From: Bacteroidia bacterium
GTDB taxonomy: Bacteria; Bacteroidota; Bacteroidia; B-17B0; Aurantibacillaceae
Direction of reading: 5' to 3'
DNA: 62,058 bases
Assembly: GCA_014378485.1 (NCBI GenBank)
Contig: JACMNO010000108.1
Coordinates: forward strand, 1 to 62,058
A model generated the notes under the pieces. It had not been told where the DNA came from and did not search any database. It saw only the letters and a list, made by a program, of their open reading frames with translations. The position numbers and the translations under genes are program-made. Position 1 is the first letter of the stretch, and each line of letters opens with the position of its first letter. This document shows positions 19,572 through 28,404 of this stretch, piece by piece.

Positions 19572-19656
19572 AGTATTAATACTTTTTCAATAATTCTTAT
19601 AATTTCACTTTGAAGATTAGTTATGTAAAATAATATATACGTATCAACTGCTCTTT

Positions 19657-19674
19657 TTATGATGTATGTCATAA
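19657..19674. promoter_or_regulatory. Crp/Fnr-type palindrome upstream of usp
   Basis: TTATGA-TGTATG-TCATAA: a perfect 6-bp inverted repeat with the TGA-N6-TCA core typical of Crp/Fnr-family binding sites. Its centre is 74.5 bp upstream of the usp start codon and about 63 bp upstream of the start point predicted from the -7 box at 19718, compatible with class I activation. Binding is inferred. Confidence 0.55.
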
Positions 19675-19701
19675 GAATAAGTGATAATTATGAAACATAT
19701 T

Positions 19702-19725
19702 TTGTGACACATTTCACTAACTTTG
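19702..19725 (+). promoter_or_regulatory. Second TGA-N6-TCA site overlapping the usp promoter
   Basis: GTGACACATTTCAC (19704-19717) carries another TGA-N6-TCA core, centred 45 bp from the first, and runs straight into TAACTTTG at 19718-19725, an exact match to the TAnnTTTG -7 box. An alternative near-consensus box ATATTTTG lies at 19697-19704; if it is used, the upstream palindrome would be centred near -42. Confidence 0.45.
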
Positions 19726-19739
19726 ATAAAATATAAGTT

Positions 19740-20570
19740 ATGAAATCTATTTTGGTGCCCCTTGATTTTTCTGAGACTTCAGATAACGCCTTGCAGTATG
19801 CGATCCACCTGGCGAAGTATTTATCTGCCGATATTATTTTATTTCATGTTATTTCCACAGCTGTTTTCACGAACGAAAATGATGTTTTAGCTTATTCTAT
19901 GCATGACAGTATGGAAACAAGTAAAGAGGTTTTAATTGAAAAAGCAGGAAAGTTAAAACAGGAACATGTGTTTGAAGGTATTATAAAAACCTTCGTGGAA
20001 GCTGGTGATTTTAAAACAGTGTTCTATGATTATATGGCAACATATTCAATTGATCTTGTAGTAATGGGCATTACAGAGCATAGTACAAAAATAGGGCAGT
20101 TGGTATTTGGAAGTAATGCAGTTTCGGTTTCAAGAGAAAGTAATGTGCCGGTATTTATTGTCCCAAAAACCTGCACCTATAGCAAAATAAATAATATTGC
20201 TTATGCCAGTGAATATGATGTTCATGTTACTGAGCAAACTGGGTTGATCCAGATCAAATACATTGTTTCTTTGTTTGATGCCAGTTTAAGCGTATTACAT
20301 GTTATTCCTGATAATCATTTGATTAATGAACTTGAATCAATGACTGATTTTTATGTTGAGCAGAAATTGGAAATGACAAATCACAAAACATATATTTTGT
20401 CGGAAAAAAAAGTAAGTGTAGCCTTGCTTGATTTTATAAAAAACCATGATATTGATATTATTGTTTTAGAACAAAAGAAACATTCTTTTTTGCATGATTT
20501 GATTTACCCGAGTATAACGAAAGATGTGGCGTTTAGCAGCCCAATTCCTATTTTAACAATACATAGCTAA
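19740..20570 (+). CDS. Universal stress protein, tandem UspA domains
   Basis: 276 residues, two UspA folds. The first (about 1-145) begins KSILVPLDFSETSDNALQYA and ends with VMGITEHS ... GSNAVSVSRESNVPVFIVP; the second (about 150-276) is more degenerate and has lost the glycine-rich ATP loop. Bacteroidota Usp proteins of this two-domain type are induced by stress or oxygen limitation; the Crp/Fnr-like sites upstream fit that. It probably forms an operon with the TerB-like gene 35 bp downstream. A second tandem Usp gene lies at 21525-22313. Confidence 0.9.
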   Translation: MKSILVPLDFSETSDNALQYAIHLAKYLSADIILFHVISTAVFTNENDVLAYSMHDSMETSKEVLIEKAGKLKQEHVFEGIIKTFVEAGDFKTVFYDYMATYSIDLVVMGITEHSTKIGQLVFGSNAVSVSRESNVPVFIVPKTCTYSKINNIAYASEYDVHVTEQTGLIQIKYIVSLFDASLSVLHVIPDNHLINELESMTDFYVEQKLEMTNHKTYILSEKKVSVALLDFIKNHDIDIIVLEQKKHSFLHDLIYPSITKDVAFSSPIPILTIHS

Positions 20571-20605
20571 ATTGTAATAATATTTAATTTAAAAATTTAT
20601 AAGAT

Positions 20606-21013
20606 ATGGATTCTATTGAAAATTTACATTATGCCATTGGCCAGTTAGCCTTTTCCGTTGCCTTTTCCGACGGAAAAATACAAAAAGAAGAGCACACTAA
20701 ATTTCTTGAAATTGTTGTTGAGGAACTTCAAAAAAACGACTACAATTTTGATCTCTCAGGTATTGTGTTCCAGGTTTTGGAGAAAGATAAAATTGATCCT
20801 GATACAATTTATGAATGGGCCATGAAAGAAATTAAGACAAACAGCCATTATTTAAGTCCTGAATTAAAAGACAAGTTTATTTCAGTAATGGAAAAAGTAG
20901 CAATGGCGTTCCCCCCTGTTACAAGAAGCGAGACTAATATTATTAATCGTTTTAAAAAAGATATTGCCGGGATTCATGGTGATCCGGTATTTTTCAACGA
21001 GCAGATTCATTAA
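20606..21013 (+). CDS. TerB-like protein
   Basis: 135 residues, all-helical. The motif AFSDGKIQKEEHTKF corresponds to the TerB family signature (A.aDG.i...E), where acidic residues bind metal in tellurite-resistance TerB. Function in this setting is unknown, but TerB-like proteins accompany stress and envelope-damage systems, matching the usp gene upstream. No other ter genes are present, so a tellurite role should not be assumed. Confidence 0.65.
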   Translation: MDSIENLHYAIGQLAFSVAFSDGKIQKEEHTKFLEIVVEELQKNDYNFDLSGIVFQVLEKDKIDPDTIYEWAMKEIKTNSHYLSPELKDKFISVMEKVAMAFPPVTRSETNIINRFKKDIAGIHGDPVFFNEQIH

Positions 21014-21161
21014 TACTTTAATGATATTATGAAAACTTGATTTCTCATGTGGCAGCTCTTGACCGATTGCTGTGAAATTTGTAATATAAGATATTTTCCT
21101 TCCGGTTTTTCTATTGTATCTTGGTTGAAGCATCCCTATCATAAAATTAATAAGATTAAAC

Positions 21162-21464
21162 ATGAATAATTTTAATACGATAATTAATTCCGACAAGCCT
21201 GTTTTAGTGGATTTTTTTGCAGAATGGTGTGGCCCATGCAAAACAATGTCACCTATTTTAAAAGAAGTTAAATCAAAGCTGGGTGATAACTCAACCATCA
21301 TCAAAATTGATATTGATAAAAATCCGGAGGCTGCAAGTGCCTACCATGTAAAAAGTGTCCCTACACTGATGATTTTTAAAAATGGTAAAGCTGTCTGGAA
21401 GCAATCCGGTGTTGTTTCTGCAAACGATTTAGTCAAATTGTATAATCAATTTCAACAGGATTAA
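21162..21464 (+). CDS. trxA: Thioredoxin
   Basis: 100 residues, a single thioredoxin fold with the redox motif Trp22-Cys-Gly-Pro-Cys26 preceded by VLVDFFAEWCGPC, and the cis-proline loop SVPTLMIFKNG. Cytosolic, no signal peptide. It reduces protein disulfides with thioredoxin reductase (not in the window). It is 148 bp downstream of the TerB-like gene and probably has its own promoter. Its place beside two Usp genes suggests a redox or stress regulon. Confidence 0.95.
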   Translation: MNNFNTIINSDKPVLVDFFAEWCGPCKTMSPILKEVKSKLGDNSTIIKIDIDKNPEAASAYHVKSVPTLMIFKNGKAVWKQSGVVSANDLVKLYNQFQQD

Positions 21465-21524
21465 AAAAGCTTCTTTCAAAAAATCTTGTCCTTATTTCGT
21501 TCTGAATAATAATCGATTTCGTAT

Positions 21525-22313
21525 TTATTTATGAACTGAAATAGCCGGAATATTTGATGATAGGATGATTTTTTTGGAATGACTGTCAATAAATAGACTG
21601 TGAAATGAACTGTAGTTATTGCTGATCAGCATAATCAAATCTGCTTGTGTTTTTTTTGCATATGAGGTTATTCCGGTCTTGAAATCCTTTGATTTAATAG
21701 TAGTTACTTCTATTTGACGGTTGTGTGTTTCCCTGATATCGAGTTCGTTATCTGTTCTAATATGAACAAATTCTGCTTTTACTTTCAATAAATCAACTAG
21801 CGCATGAATACGTTTCGATAAACCTGCTTTCAAAGTTTCTTTATTGTCTATTGCGATAAGCATTTTTTTCATGGAATGCTTTTTATATTTTTCAGAAACG
21901 GTGATAATCGGGCAGTCAATTTTGCCCGTCAGATCGAGGCTCGTTGTACTTCCCAATAATTTCTGGATCTTACTTTTTGTTTCTAGTCCAAGTATTAACA
22001 GATTAATTTTTCTATTTTTAGCTAATTTGTTTACACGTTCTTTGATACCATCATAAGTGATTTCGATTCCAAATTTGAGGATAGGATGCTTTTTAGAAAG
22101 GTGACTTAATAAATTTTGCATTTCTTTTTCAGCATCTTTCCGGAAATTATCATTATCCAAAAACACCAACCCTGATGTGGTATGAATCAAAGGCGCAGTT
22201 AATGCATGGAACAACAGTATTTTCGAATGAGATTGTTTAGCAACTTCAATTGCATAATTAATGGTATTCTCTGACGATTTCGTAAAATCAACGCCTACTA
22301 AAATTGTTTTCAT
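21525..22313 (-). CDS. Universal stress protein, tandem UspA domains
   Basis: 262 residues, two Usp folds: the first starts KTILVGVDFTKSSENTINYA and contains LLILGLETKSKIQKLLGSTT; the second starts KKMLIAIDNKETLKAG and ends SSNIPAISVHK. It is a paralogue of the usp at 19740, in opposite orientation across the terB-trx pair. A consensus -7 box at 22387-22394 and a Crp/Fnr-like palindrome at 22414-22431 lie upstream in the geometry expected for activation. Confidence 0.9.
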   Translation of the reverse strand: MKTILVGVDFTKSSENTINYAIEVAKQSHSKILLFHALTAPLIHTTSGLVFLDNDNFRKDAEKEMQNLLSHLSKKHPILKFGIEITYDGIKERVNKLAKNRKINLLILGLETKSKIQKLLGSTTSLDLTGKIDCPIITVSEKYKKHSMKKMLIAIDNKETLKAGLSKRIHALVDLLKVKAEFVHIRTDNELDIRETHNRQIEVTTIKSKDFKTGITSYAKKTQADLIMLISNNYSSFHSLFIDSHSKKIILSSNIPAISVHK

Positions 22314-22386
22314 GGTTTTGTTTTTAATAATTATGTTTTACTAACCGGATTAAGCAACTAAATGAATTCGTTATAAAGATATAATG

Positions 22387-22394
22387 CAAAGGTA
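22387..22394 (-). promoter_or_regulatory. -7 promoter box of the leftward usp gene
   Basis: TACCTTTG on the minus strand matches TAnnTTTG exactly. The predicted start point is near 22383, giving a leader of about 70 nt. Confidence 0.5.
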
Positions 22395-22413
22395 TATTCT
22401 AATTTTAAAACGC

Positions 22414-22431
22414 CTATGATATTTATCACAT
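22414..22431. promoter_or_regulatory. Crp/Fnr-type palindrome at about -39 of the leftward usp
   Basis: CTATGA-TATTTA-TCACAT has the TGA-N6-TCA core. Its centre (22422.5) is about 39 bp upstream of the start point predicted from the -7 box at 22387, close to the class II activation position (-41.5). It may also serve the rightward DUF7793-like gene. Confidence 0.5.
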
Positions 22432-22542
22432 TAATAGTAGGACCCTGTCAATTTTATAACATTTAATAAGGTGTCTATATGGGCGTATTTTAATTTTTAT
22501 TCGGTTTTTATTATTTCAACATTAATTATTATATTTAGCGCG

Positions 22543-22938
22543 ATGCTGATTCCTAAAGATGTAATAGAAGTTAATGGATATCATACCTGGATGGGTGAAG
22601 ATGGAATTGCCAGAACTTGTGTAAAACCTGATTTTGATGTTGTTTTAAGTGATGCTTTGGAAAACATTCCCGCTGTGGCTTCTTTATACCTCTGCAAAAA
22701 ATTTCCTCTATTGCTTGATTCAAGGCAAATAGGGTCTATGAGCTATGAAGCGAGGCATCATTTTTCAATGCGTAACTGTGAAACCAAGACTTGCGCGTTT
22801 GGTATTATTATCAATTCGGCAGTAAGCAGGGCGCTTGGTAATTTCTATTTAGGAATAAATAAACCTTCTGTGCCAAAAAAACTTTTTGATAATGAGATTC
22901 ATGCGGTGGCTTGGCTTAAAAAATTCGTGTGTCTGTAA
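22543..22938 (+). CDS. DUF7793-like (STAS/SEC14-type) protein
   Basis: 131 residues from the ATG at 22543; a longer GTG start at 22471 is possible but would add a hydrophobic stretch not expected in the family. The C-terminal half (EARHHFSMRN ... AFGIIINSAVSRALGNFYLG ... PSVPKKLFDNEIHAVAWLKKF) is characteristic of a small Bacteroidota family with a STAS/SEC14-like fold. Function is not established. The stop codon abuts the start of the histidine kinase, so the two are translationally coupled; a role as partner or modulator of the kinase is inference from that. Confidence 0.65.
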   Translation: MLIPKDVIEVNGYHTWMGEDGIARTCVKPDFDVVLSDALENIPAVASLYLCKKFPLLLDSRQIGSMSYEARHHFSMRNCETKTCAFGIIINSAVSRALGNFYLGINKPSVPKKLFDNEIHAVAWLKKFVCL

Positions 22939-23727
22939 ATGGAAGTTAAAAATAATATTTCTATGTCGGAGAACGCAAGAGCAAATGATATTCTTGAAGT
23001 TATTATGTCATTTGCAAGACTTGAGTTTGAAAAAAAAGTGCCAATCTTGGGCGATGATAATGTAATGGATGGCATTGGATCCGGTGTAAATATGCTGGGC
23101 GAAGAATTGCAACATTCTACGGTGTCGTTAAAAGAGAAAGAGCAGTTGCTTAAGGAAATCCATCACAGGGTTAAGAATAATATGCAAATCATTTCAAGTT
23201 TATTGAACTTACAGTCAGATAATATTGTTGATGAAAAAGTATTAGGCTTGCTTCGGGAAAGCAGAAACAGGATCAATTCAATGGCTTTGGTTCATGAAAT
23301 GCTCTATAAGTCAAGCGACCTTAGTAAAATTCCACTTAAAGACTATATTGAAAGTTTAAGCGATAGTGTACTTAATTCTTATGCAGTTCCGGATTCAGAA
23401 ATTGAATTTTGTTGTGAGATTGAAACAGATATTTATTTTGATATTGACCGAATGATCCCCATTGGTCTCATCCTGAATGAAGTAATCAGTAATTCACTGA
23501 AATATGGTTTTCCTGAAAAAAAAGGACGGATATTTGTTGGTCTGAAATCATTGAATAATTCCTATACATTAACTATAAATGATAATGGAAAAGGCTTGAA
23601 AGATGGCTTTGATTTGGATAAAGACTCGCACCTTGGAATGCAACTGGTATGTATGCTGGCTGAGCAATTGGATGGCAAATTAAAACTGGAAAGCAGAAAT
23701 GGTGTAAATTACTCTGTAAGTTTTTAA
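22939..23727 (+). CDS. HisKA_2-family sensor histidine kinase
   Basis: 262 residues. A short N-terminal HAMP-like linker (about 15-60: [14 protein letters not shown] ... [11 protein letters not shown]), the HisKA_2 dimerisation domain with His75/His76 in [20 protein letters not shown], and a HATPase domain with [20 protein letters not shown] and NDNGKGL. No membrane segment or dedicated sensor domain, so it is cytoplasmic and its input must come from a partner, plausibly the DUF7793-like protein encoded immediately upstream (0 bp gap). No response regulator is adjacent. Confidence 0.9.
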   Translation: MEVKNNISMSENARANDILEVIMSFARLEFEKKVPILGDDNVMDGIGSGVNMLGEELQHSTVSLKEKEQLLKEIHHRVKNNMQIISSLLNLQSDNIVDEKVLGLLRESRNRINSMALVHEMLYKSSDLSKIPLKDYIESLSDSVLNSYAVPDSEIEFCCEIETDIYFDIDRMIPIGLILNEVISNSLKYGFPEKKGRIFVGLKSLNNSYTLTINDNGKGLKDGFDLDKDSHLGMQLVCMLAEQLDGKLKLESRNGVNYSVSF

Positions 23728-24267
23728 TTATTTTTTTTATAGCGGAACATACAATGTTTTTCATTTATTATGTGAATATTTCATGCGAAAGTCTTGTAAT
23801 TTCGTTTATGTAATATTAAAATTAATATAATTGCAGCATATGCATCCGCGAAGCCTATTCTGAAAAATAAGAAAGAAGCTACTCTTAAAAAAGAGATTTT
23901 TTTTGGAGAGAAGCATGGTTAATTATAAAGCCGAAAGAAAAACAAACTGGAAGGTATTTAAAAATATAATGAAGACTGATCTTTCTAAGATTCGAAAATC
24001 TATTGATGAATTGTACGGTCCCGGTTTGAAAATAGATTGAATTTGTTTTAATCTTTTTTTTAACGATTAATACACATTGTTTTCATTTTCCGCTAGCGCC
24101 ATATGGTAAGCGTCATCATTATTGTGTTATGCAATAGCTGTCATTTCTTCTTCATTCAAAGTTTTTCCGAGGATGGTTTTGATCTGAGGTAGTTTTTATG
24201 AAAAAATTATATTAGTACAAATGTTTTTAGGATTCAAAATTAATTTAAGCACATTATGGCTATTTTT
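23728..24267. other. 540-bp gap with one small ORF and a coding remnant
   Basis: Very AT-rich. It holds the 41-codon ORF at 23915-24040. On the minus strand 24127-24195 reads as 22 protein-like codons (KLPQIKTILGKTLNEEEMTA then IA and stop) with an in-frame stop just before them and no start, which looks like the tail of a decayed gene. No RNA gene or strong hairpin was seen. Confidence 0.4.
23915..24040 (+). CDS. Small hypothetical protein (41 aa)
   Basis: ATG at 23915 is preceded at a good distance by GGAGAG, one of the few Shine-Dalgarno-like sequences in this window. The product is basic at the N-terminus (KAERKTNWKVFKNIMKTDL) and continues SKIRKSIDELYGPG. The N-W-x-x-F-K ... D pattern resembles small conserved cytosolic Bacteroidota proteins, but I cannot assign a family. 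It may be a shortened copy of a longer gene. Confidence 0.4.
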   Translation: MVNYKAERKTNWKVFKNIMKTDLSKIRKSIDELYGPGLKID

Positions 24268-27204
24268 TTAATTGAACCGTTTGTCTGTTTCAATGTCCAG
24301 TTTTACCATTTTTTTAACTTCTATGGTTGGCACTCCAAAATCTTCTACGACTTTTCCAAGAATCAGATAAACTCCCCAACCTTTAAAAGGATATTCTTGC
24401 AAGGTCTCTGCAAAATGAGTGGTGTCAAAAAACTCACCTTCATAATCCAAAAAAGTTCCAAAAGCCATTAGGCTTTTGTTAGAAGTTCTCACAGATTTTT
24501 GTGTCACAAAATTCCCCATAATACGTACAGTTTTACCAACATGGTTGATGAGTTCATTCGCTTTACAGTCGCCGCGAGAATTTGTTTTTAAAAGATCGAA
24601 CTCAGTAAGGCTTACCGGAAATTCAAGTAACTCCAGTTCATCGTAAGCATCTTCTATTTTGTTTTTCTCCAGTTTGGGTAATTTCCATTTAAGGACGGGC
24701 TCAGTGAACAAGCTCATGGAAATGTCTTTACGTTTTCTTTCGTTGGGGTTATATAACATGTGCGCTTCCCATATCAATTCCCGTTTGTCTTGCCCGATAA
24801 ATCGTAAAGCATCAATACGAATCAGAATGATGAGTTGCTCTAAAGAAATATGCGTTCGTAACTTAAAATTATCCAGCGAAGTGTAATTTCCGTTTTCTTC
24901 CCTTTCGCTCACCATCTTTTGTGCAACTTCTTCATTGAATGCTTTGATATGTATAAATCCTAAATATATATTTTTACCATAAAGTGTTGTGGTATATTCA
25001 CTTTGATTTACACAGGGCAAATGAATAATGCCGCCCAGCTTCCTGGCTTCGTTCACATATATTCTTGTGGCATAAAAGCCCCCGAAATTATTAATCACAG
25101 CTACTATAAACTCTAATGGATAATGCGCTTTTAAATAAAGGCTTTGGTAACTCTCTCCCGCATAACTGGCTGAGTGGCCTTTGGCAAAGCTATAGCCGGC
25201 AAAGGATTCTATCTGTTTCCAAATTAGTTTTGAAATATTTTTATCATATTTTTTTTCCTCACAATGTTCAAAAAATTTTCTTTCAATTTCCTGAAAATGG
25301 TTTTCATTTCTTGCTTTACCACTCATCATGCGCCGCAGAACATCCGCGTCTGATAGATCAAGGCCACCATAATGATGAGCGATTTTTAATACATCTTCCT
25401 GATACACCATTACACCGTGGGTTTCTTTCAATTGCTCTTCTAAAATGGGATGAAGGTATTCAAACGGTTTTAGTTTCCGGTGTCGTACAATGTAGGCATT
25501 CATCATACCGCTTTTTGCTACGCCGGGGCGAATGACGGAGCTCGCGGCAACCAATGTTAAATAATTATCGCACAATAATTTTTTGATTAGAATTCGCATC
25601 GCGGGGCTTTCAATATAAAAACAACCCGTCGTATTTCCACTCAGCATTAATTTATTGCAGGCTTCATCAGTTTTAAATTTCTCTACCTGATGAATATCAA
25701 CCGTAATGCCCTGGTTTTTATAAACGAGGTCACGCGCTTCTTTAATATGCCCTAAACCCCTTTGACTTAAAATATCTAATTTATCAAAACCAGTAATCTC
25801 CGCGGTGTGCATATCAAATTGTGTGGTCGCATATCCTTTTGGCGGCATATCCAAAGCAGTATAATAAGTCAGAGGCAGTTCGGCGATGATTACCCCACCG
25901 GCATGAATACTTCTGATACTGGGATAATCCACCACTTTGGATTGTTCTAAAATCTCCTTGCAAATTCCGTTTTCATTCAATGGTGACTTTGGATACCTGA
26001 TCATTCGTTCAATATCTTCTTTCGGCAAACCGTGGATCTTTCCCATTTCACGAATGATCGAACGGTTCTGGAAGGTTACCATCGCGCCTAATAAGGCAGT
26101 ATGTTTTTTACCATACTTTCCGAAAATATAATCGTAAACAGCATCCCTGTCTTTCCAGCTGTAATCAATATCAAAATCGGGTGGCGAATTTCTTTTCGGA
26201 TTTAAAAAGCGTTCAAAATAAAGATCATGTTCAATCGGATCAACATCCGTTATTCGCAAGCAGTATGCCACAATACTATTGGCGCCGCTCCCACGACCGT
26301 AATGGTAGAATTCATTTTTCCATGAAAATTGCGTGATGTCCCACGTGATTAAAAAGTAAGAACAAAAATTAAGTTCATTAATAATCTCGAGCTCTTTGCG
26401 GACACGTTCCCGGGCTATGCCTTTGTCTTGTGGATAACGTAATTTTAATCCTTTCAGTGTTTCTGATTCCAATAACTCTTTATCGGCAACAGGATCTCCG
26501 GTAAACGTTTTTTTATTTTTCCGCTCCTTAAAATCATATTTAAATTCACAATTCCCGCAAATACGTTTGGTGTTTTCAATGATGTGCGGAAAACGTTCAA
26601 AGTAATTCAATAATTTATCCTTTGGAAGTATGTATTCATCAATACCAGCATAATGTTCGGGTTTAAGCTGATCAAATAATAAATTAAGATCAATAGCGCG
26701 GAATTTTTTATGGATCAGGTAACTCGCTTTATCTTTGTAGGTAGAACTTTGCAGAATCACATGCTTTTTTTGAAGCGCTTTTTTCTCCACAATGATCTTG
26801 TTCAGATCTCTTAATTGTATGCCAATGTATTCGTGATCTTTTAAAGGCATGTTATTTTTACGATACGGATAAATCACAAAACAGTTTTCGAAAGCAGGAG
26901 TGGTAGGATAAGGAATTCCTGAAAGGTTCGAATCTGTTAATAGTTCATTGATCTCTTTAAACCCTTCATTATTTCGGGCAAGCGCCACGAATAGTAGTTC
27001 GTTACCATTTCTGAACTCCGCACCAACAATGGGCCTGATACCCTCCTGAAAACAGTGTTTCACGAATTGTAAAATACCGGATGTATTATTAATGTCCGTC
27101 AGCGCCAGGTACTCATGCTGTTTTTCTTTGGCACTCTGAATAATTTCGGGAATAGATAAAGTGCCGTAACGCAGACTATAGTAAGAATGTGCATTCAGAA
27201 TCAT
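24268..27204 (-). CDS. DnaE-family DNA polymerase III alpha-like subunit (translesion type)
   Basis: 978 residues, shorter than a replicative DnaE (about 1160 or more). An N-terminal PHP-like domain opens LNAHSYYSLRYGTL and has LTDINN in place of the usual TDHN, so the metal-binding set looks degenerate. The C-family polymerase core has GRGSGANSIVAYCL, the catalytic PDFDIDYSW (Asp345 and Asp347) and Asp477 in FDKLDILSQRGL; helix-hairpin-helix and OB-like regions follow. It overlaps the dinB stop by 4 bp (ATGA), so the two form a translesion-synthesis operon, the Bacteroidota counterpart of an ImuB-DnaE2 cassette. It is not the main replicase by length and context. Confidence 0.85.
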   Translation of the reverse strand: MILNAHSYYSLRYGTLSIPEIIQSAKEKQHEYLALTDINNTSGILQFVKHCFQEGIRPIVGAEFRNGNELLFVALARNNEGFKEINELLTDSNLSGIPYPTTPAFENCFVIYPYRKNNMPLKDHEYIGIQLRDLNKIIVEKKALQKKHVILQSSTYKDKASYLIHKKFRAIDLNLLFDQLKPEHYAGIDEYILPKDKLLNYFERFPHIIENTKRICGNCEFKYDFKERKNKKTFTGDPVADKELLESETLKGLKLRYPQDKGIARERVRKELEIINELNFCSYFLITWDITQFSWKNEFYHYGRGSGANSIVAYCLRITDVDPIEHDLYFERFLNPKRNSPPDFDIDYSWKDRDAVYDYIFGKYGKKHTALLGAMVTFQNRSIIREMGKIHGLPKEDIERMIRYPKSPLNENGICKEILEQSKVVDYPSIRSIHAGGVIIAELPLTYYTALDMPPKGYATTQFDMHTAEITGFDKLDILSQRGLGHIKEARDLVYKNQGITVDIHQVEKFKTDEACNKLMLSGNTTGCFYIESPAMRILIKKLLCDNYLTLVAASSVIRPGVAKSGMMNAYIVRHRKLKPFEYLHPILEEQLKETHGVMVYQEDVLKIAHHYGGLDLSDADVLRRMMSGKARNENHFQEIERKFFEHCEEKKYDKNISKLIWKQIESFAGYSFAKGHSASYAGESYQSLYLKAHYPLEFIVAVINNFGGFYATRIYVNEARKLGGIIHLPCVNQSEYTTTLYGKNIYLGFIHIKAFNEEVAQKMVSEREENGNYTSLDNFKLRTHISLEQLIILIRIDALRFIGQDKRELIWEAHMLYNPNERKRKDISMSLFTEPVLKWKLPKLEKNKIEDAYDELELLEFPVSLTEFDLLKTNSRGDCKANELINHVGKTVRIMGNFVTQKSVRTSNKSLMAFGTFLDYEGEFFDTTHFAETLQEYPFKGWGVYLILGKVVEDFGVPTIEVKKMVKLDIETDKRFN

Positions 27205-28373
27205 TTTTCGTCGTCTTTATTTTTTTCTGATTTTAAACCAACGGCGCGACTGATGGCGTCTTCTCCGAAGCGCATTCTTATTTTATCAAGGGCGGTGTAT
27301 AAATTTATTTTCTCTTCGGTATCATCAAATAAATTTATTTGATTGAATCCTGAAACGAGGTTACTAAACTTAGCGCCAATTAAGCGAATCAAAACCCTAC
27401 GGTTATAATTTTTCAGGAACAGTTCTGTTACTTTTCGTAACAGAACATCATCGGATGCCGTATATGGAATGGAGGCTTGAAAGGTGTGTGTTTGAAAATC
27501 GGAGTATTTTAATTTCAGGGTAATACAACCGGTTACTTTTTTTTGTTTACGAAGATCAAAAGCTAATGCATCCACCATCACTACTAATATATTTTTAAGC
27601 ATTTCGAAATCAGTGGTGTCTTTATCGAAGGTGGTTTCTTTGCTCATGCTTTTTTGTTCTGAGTATGGCTCCACTGGATTATTGTCAATGCCGTTTGCTT
27701 TTCTCCAGATGGAGCTGCCGTTATCCCCAAGCACTTTTTGCATGGCCAGTACCGGCATGCTTTGAATGGTCTCTATTTTTGAGATACCCATTTTTTGAAG
27801 GGTCGCATTGGTTTTGTCTCCGATGCCCGGAATTTTACGAATTGATAAAGGTGCTAGAAAACTTTTTTCTGTTCCAAAATCCACTTGTCTTTCTCCGTTC
27901 GGTTTTGATTCGCCGGTAGCGATTTTGGAAACGGTTTTGTTTTTGGATAAACCAAAAGAGATTGGCAGCCCTGTTTCTTTGATAATTTTTGCCCTGAGCT
28001 CTTGGGTCCAGAGCATACTATGCTTAATGTATTTGTCCATGCCGGTAATCTCCAGGTAATGCTCATCAATACTGGCTTTTTCAAAGAGAGGGGCTTCGCC
28101 TTCAATAATTTCGGTTACTTGGTTAGAGTATTTGGAATATTGATCCATGTCGCCCCGTATAAAAATAGCATGCGGACAAAGTTGCCTGGCCATACGGGAT
28201 GGCATCGCTGAGTGCACTCCAAATTTCCGTGCCTCATAGCTGCATGAAGCGACCACACCGCGGTCGGATGTGCCGCCAACAATAACAGGCTTTCCGATAA
28301 GAGATGCATCCATCAGCCTTTCTACCGAAATAAAAAAGCTGTCAAGGTCCATATGCACAATTGAGCGTTCCAT
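27201..28373 (-). CDS. dinB: DNA polymerase IV (Y-family)
   Basis: 390 residues. Palm motifs IVHMDLDSFFISVE (Asp9) and ASIDEHYLEITG hold the metal-binding acids; the PSRMARQLCP finger region, the RKIPGIGDKTNATLQKMGI helix-hairpin-helix in the thumb, and a little-finger domain follow. The tail ends in a charged SEKNKDDEK. It is coupled to the DnaE-like polymerase by an ATGA overlap. A 21-bp inverted-repeat motif lies 31-52 bp upstream of the start codon and is a candidate damage-response operator. Confidence 0.93.
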   Translation of the reverse strand: MERSIVHMDLDSFFISVERLMDASLIGKPVIVGGTSDRGVVASCSYEARKFGVHSAMPSRMARQLCPHAIFIRGDMDQYSKYSNQVTEIIEGEAPLFEKASIDEHYLEITGMDKYIKHSMLWTQELRAKIIKETGLPISFGLSKNKTVSKIATGESKPNGERQVDFGTEKSFLAPLSIRKIPGIGDKTNATLQKMGISKIETIQSMPVLAMQKVLGDNGSSIWRKANGIDNNPVEPYSEQKSMSKETTFDKDTTDFEMLKNILVVMVDALAFDLRKQKKVTGCITLKLKYSDFQTHTFQASIPYTASDDVLLRKVTELFLKNYNRRVLIRLIGAKFSNLVSGFNQINLFDDTEEKINLYTALDKIRMRFGEDAISRAVGLKSEKNKDDEK

Positions 28374-28404
28374 GGTCTAAAGTTACTATGCTTTGTGGGA
28401 TTGC

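Noticed and set aside
19675..19701. A third Crp/Fnr site around GTGATAATTATGAAAC
   Set aside because: The half-sites are direct (TGA ... TGA), not inverted, so it lacks the TGA-N6-TCA symmetry.
20882..21304. 140-codon leftward ORF
   Set aside because: It lies antisense to the TerB-like and thioredoxin genes, both with clear families, and has no recognisable motif.
22471..22542. GTG start giving a 155-residue DUF7793-like protein with an N-terminal TM helix
   Set aside because: The added stretch is not expected in the family and lacks a ribosome site; the ATG at 22543 is preferred, though the longer form is not excluded.
25116..25535. 139-codon rightward ORF
   Set aside because: Antisense to the DnaE-like polymerase core, with no family features.
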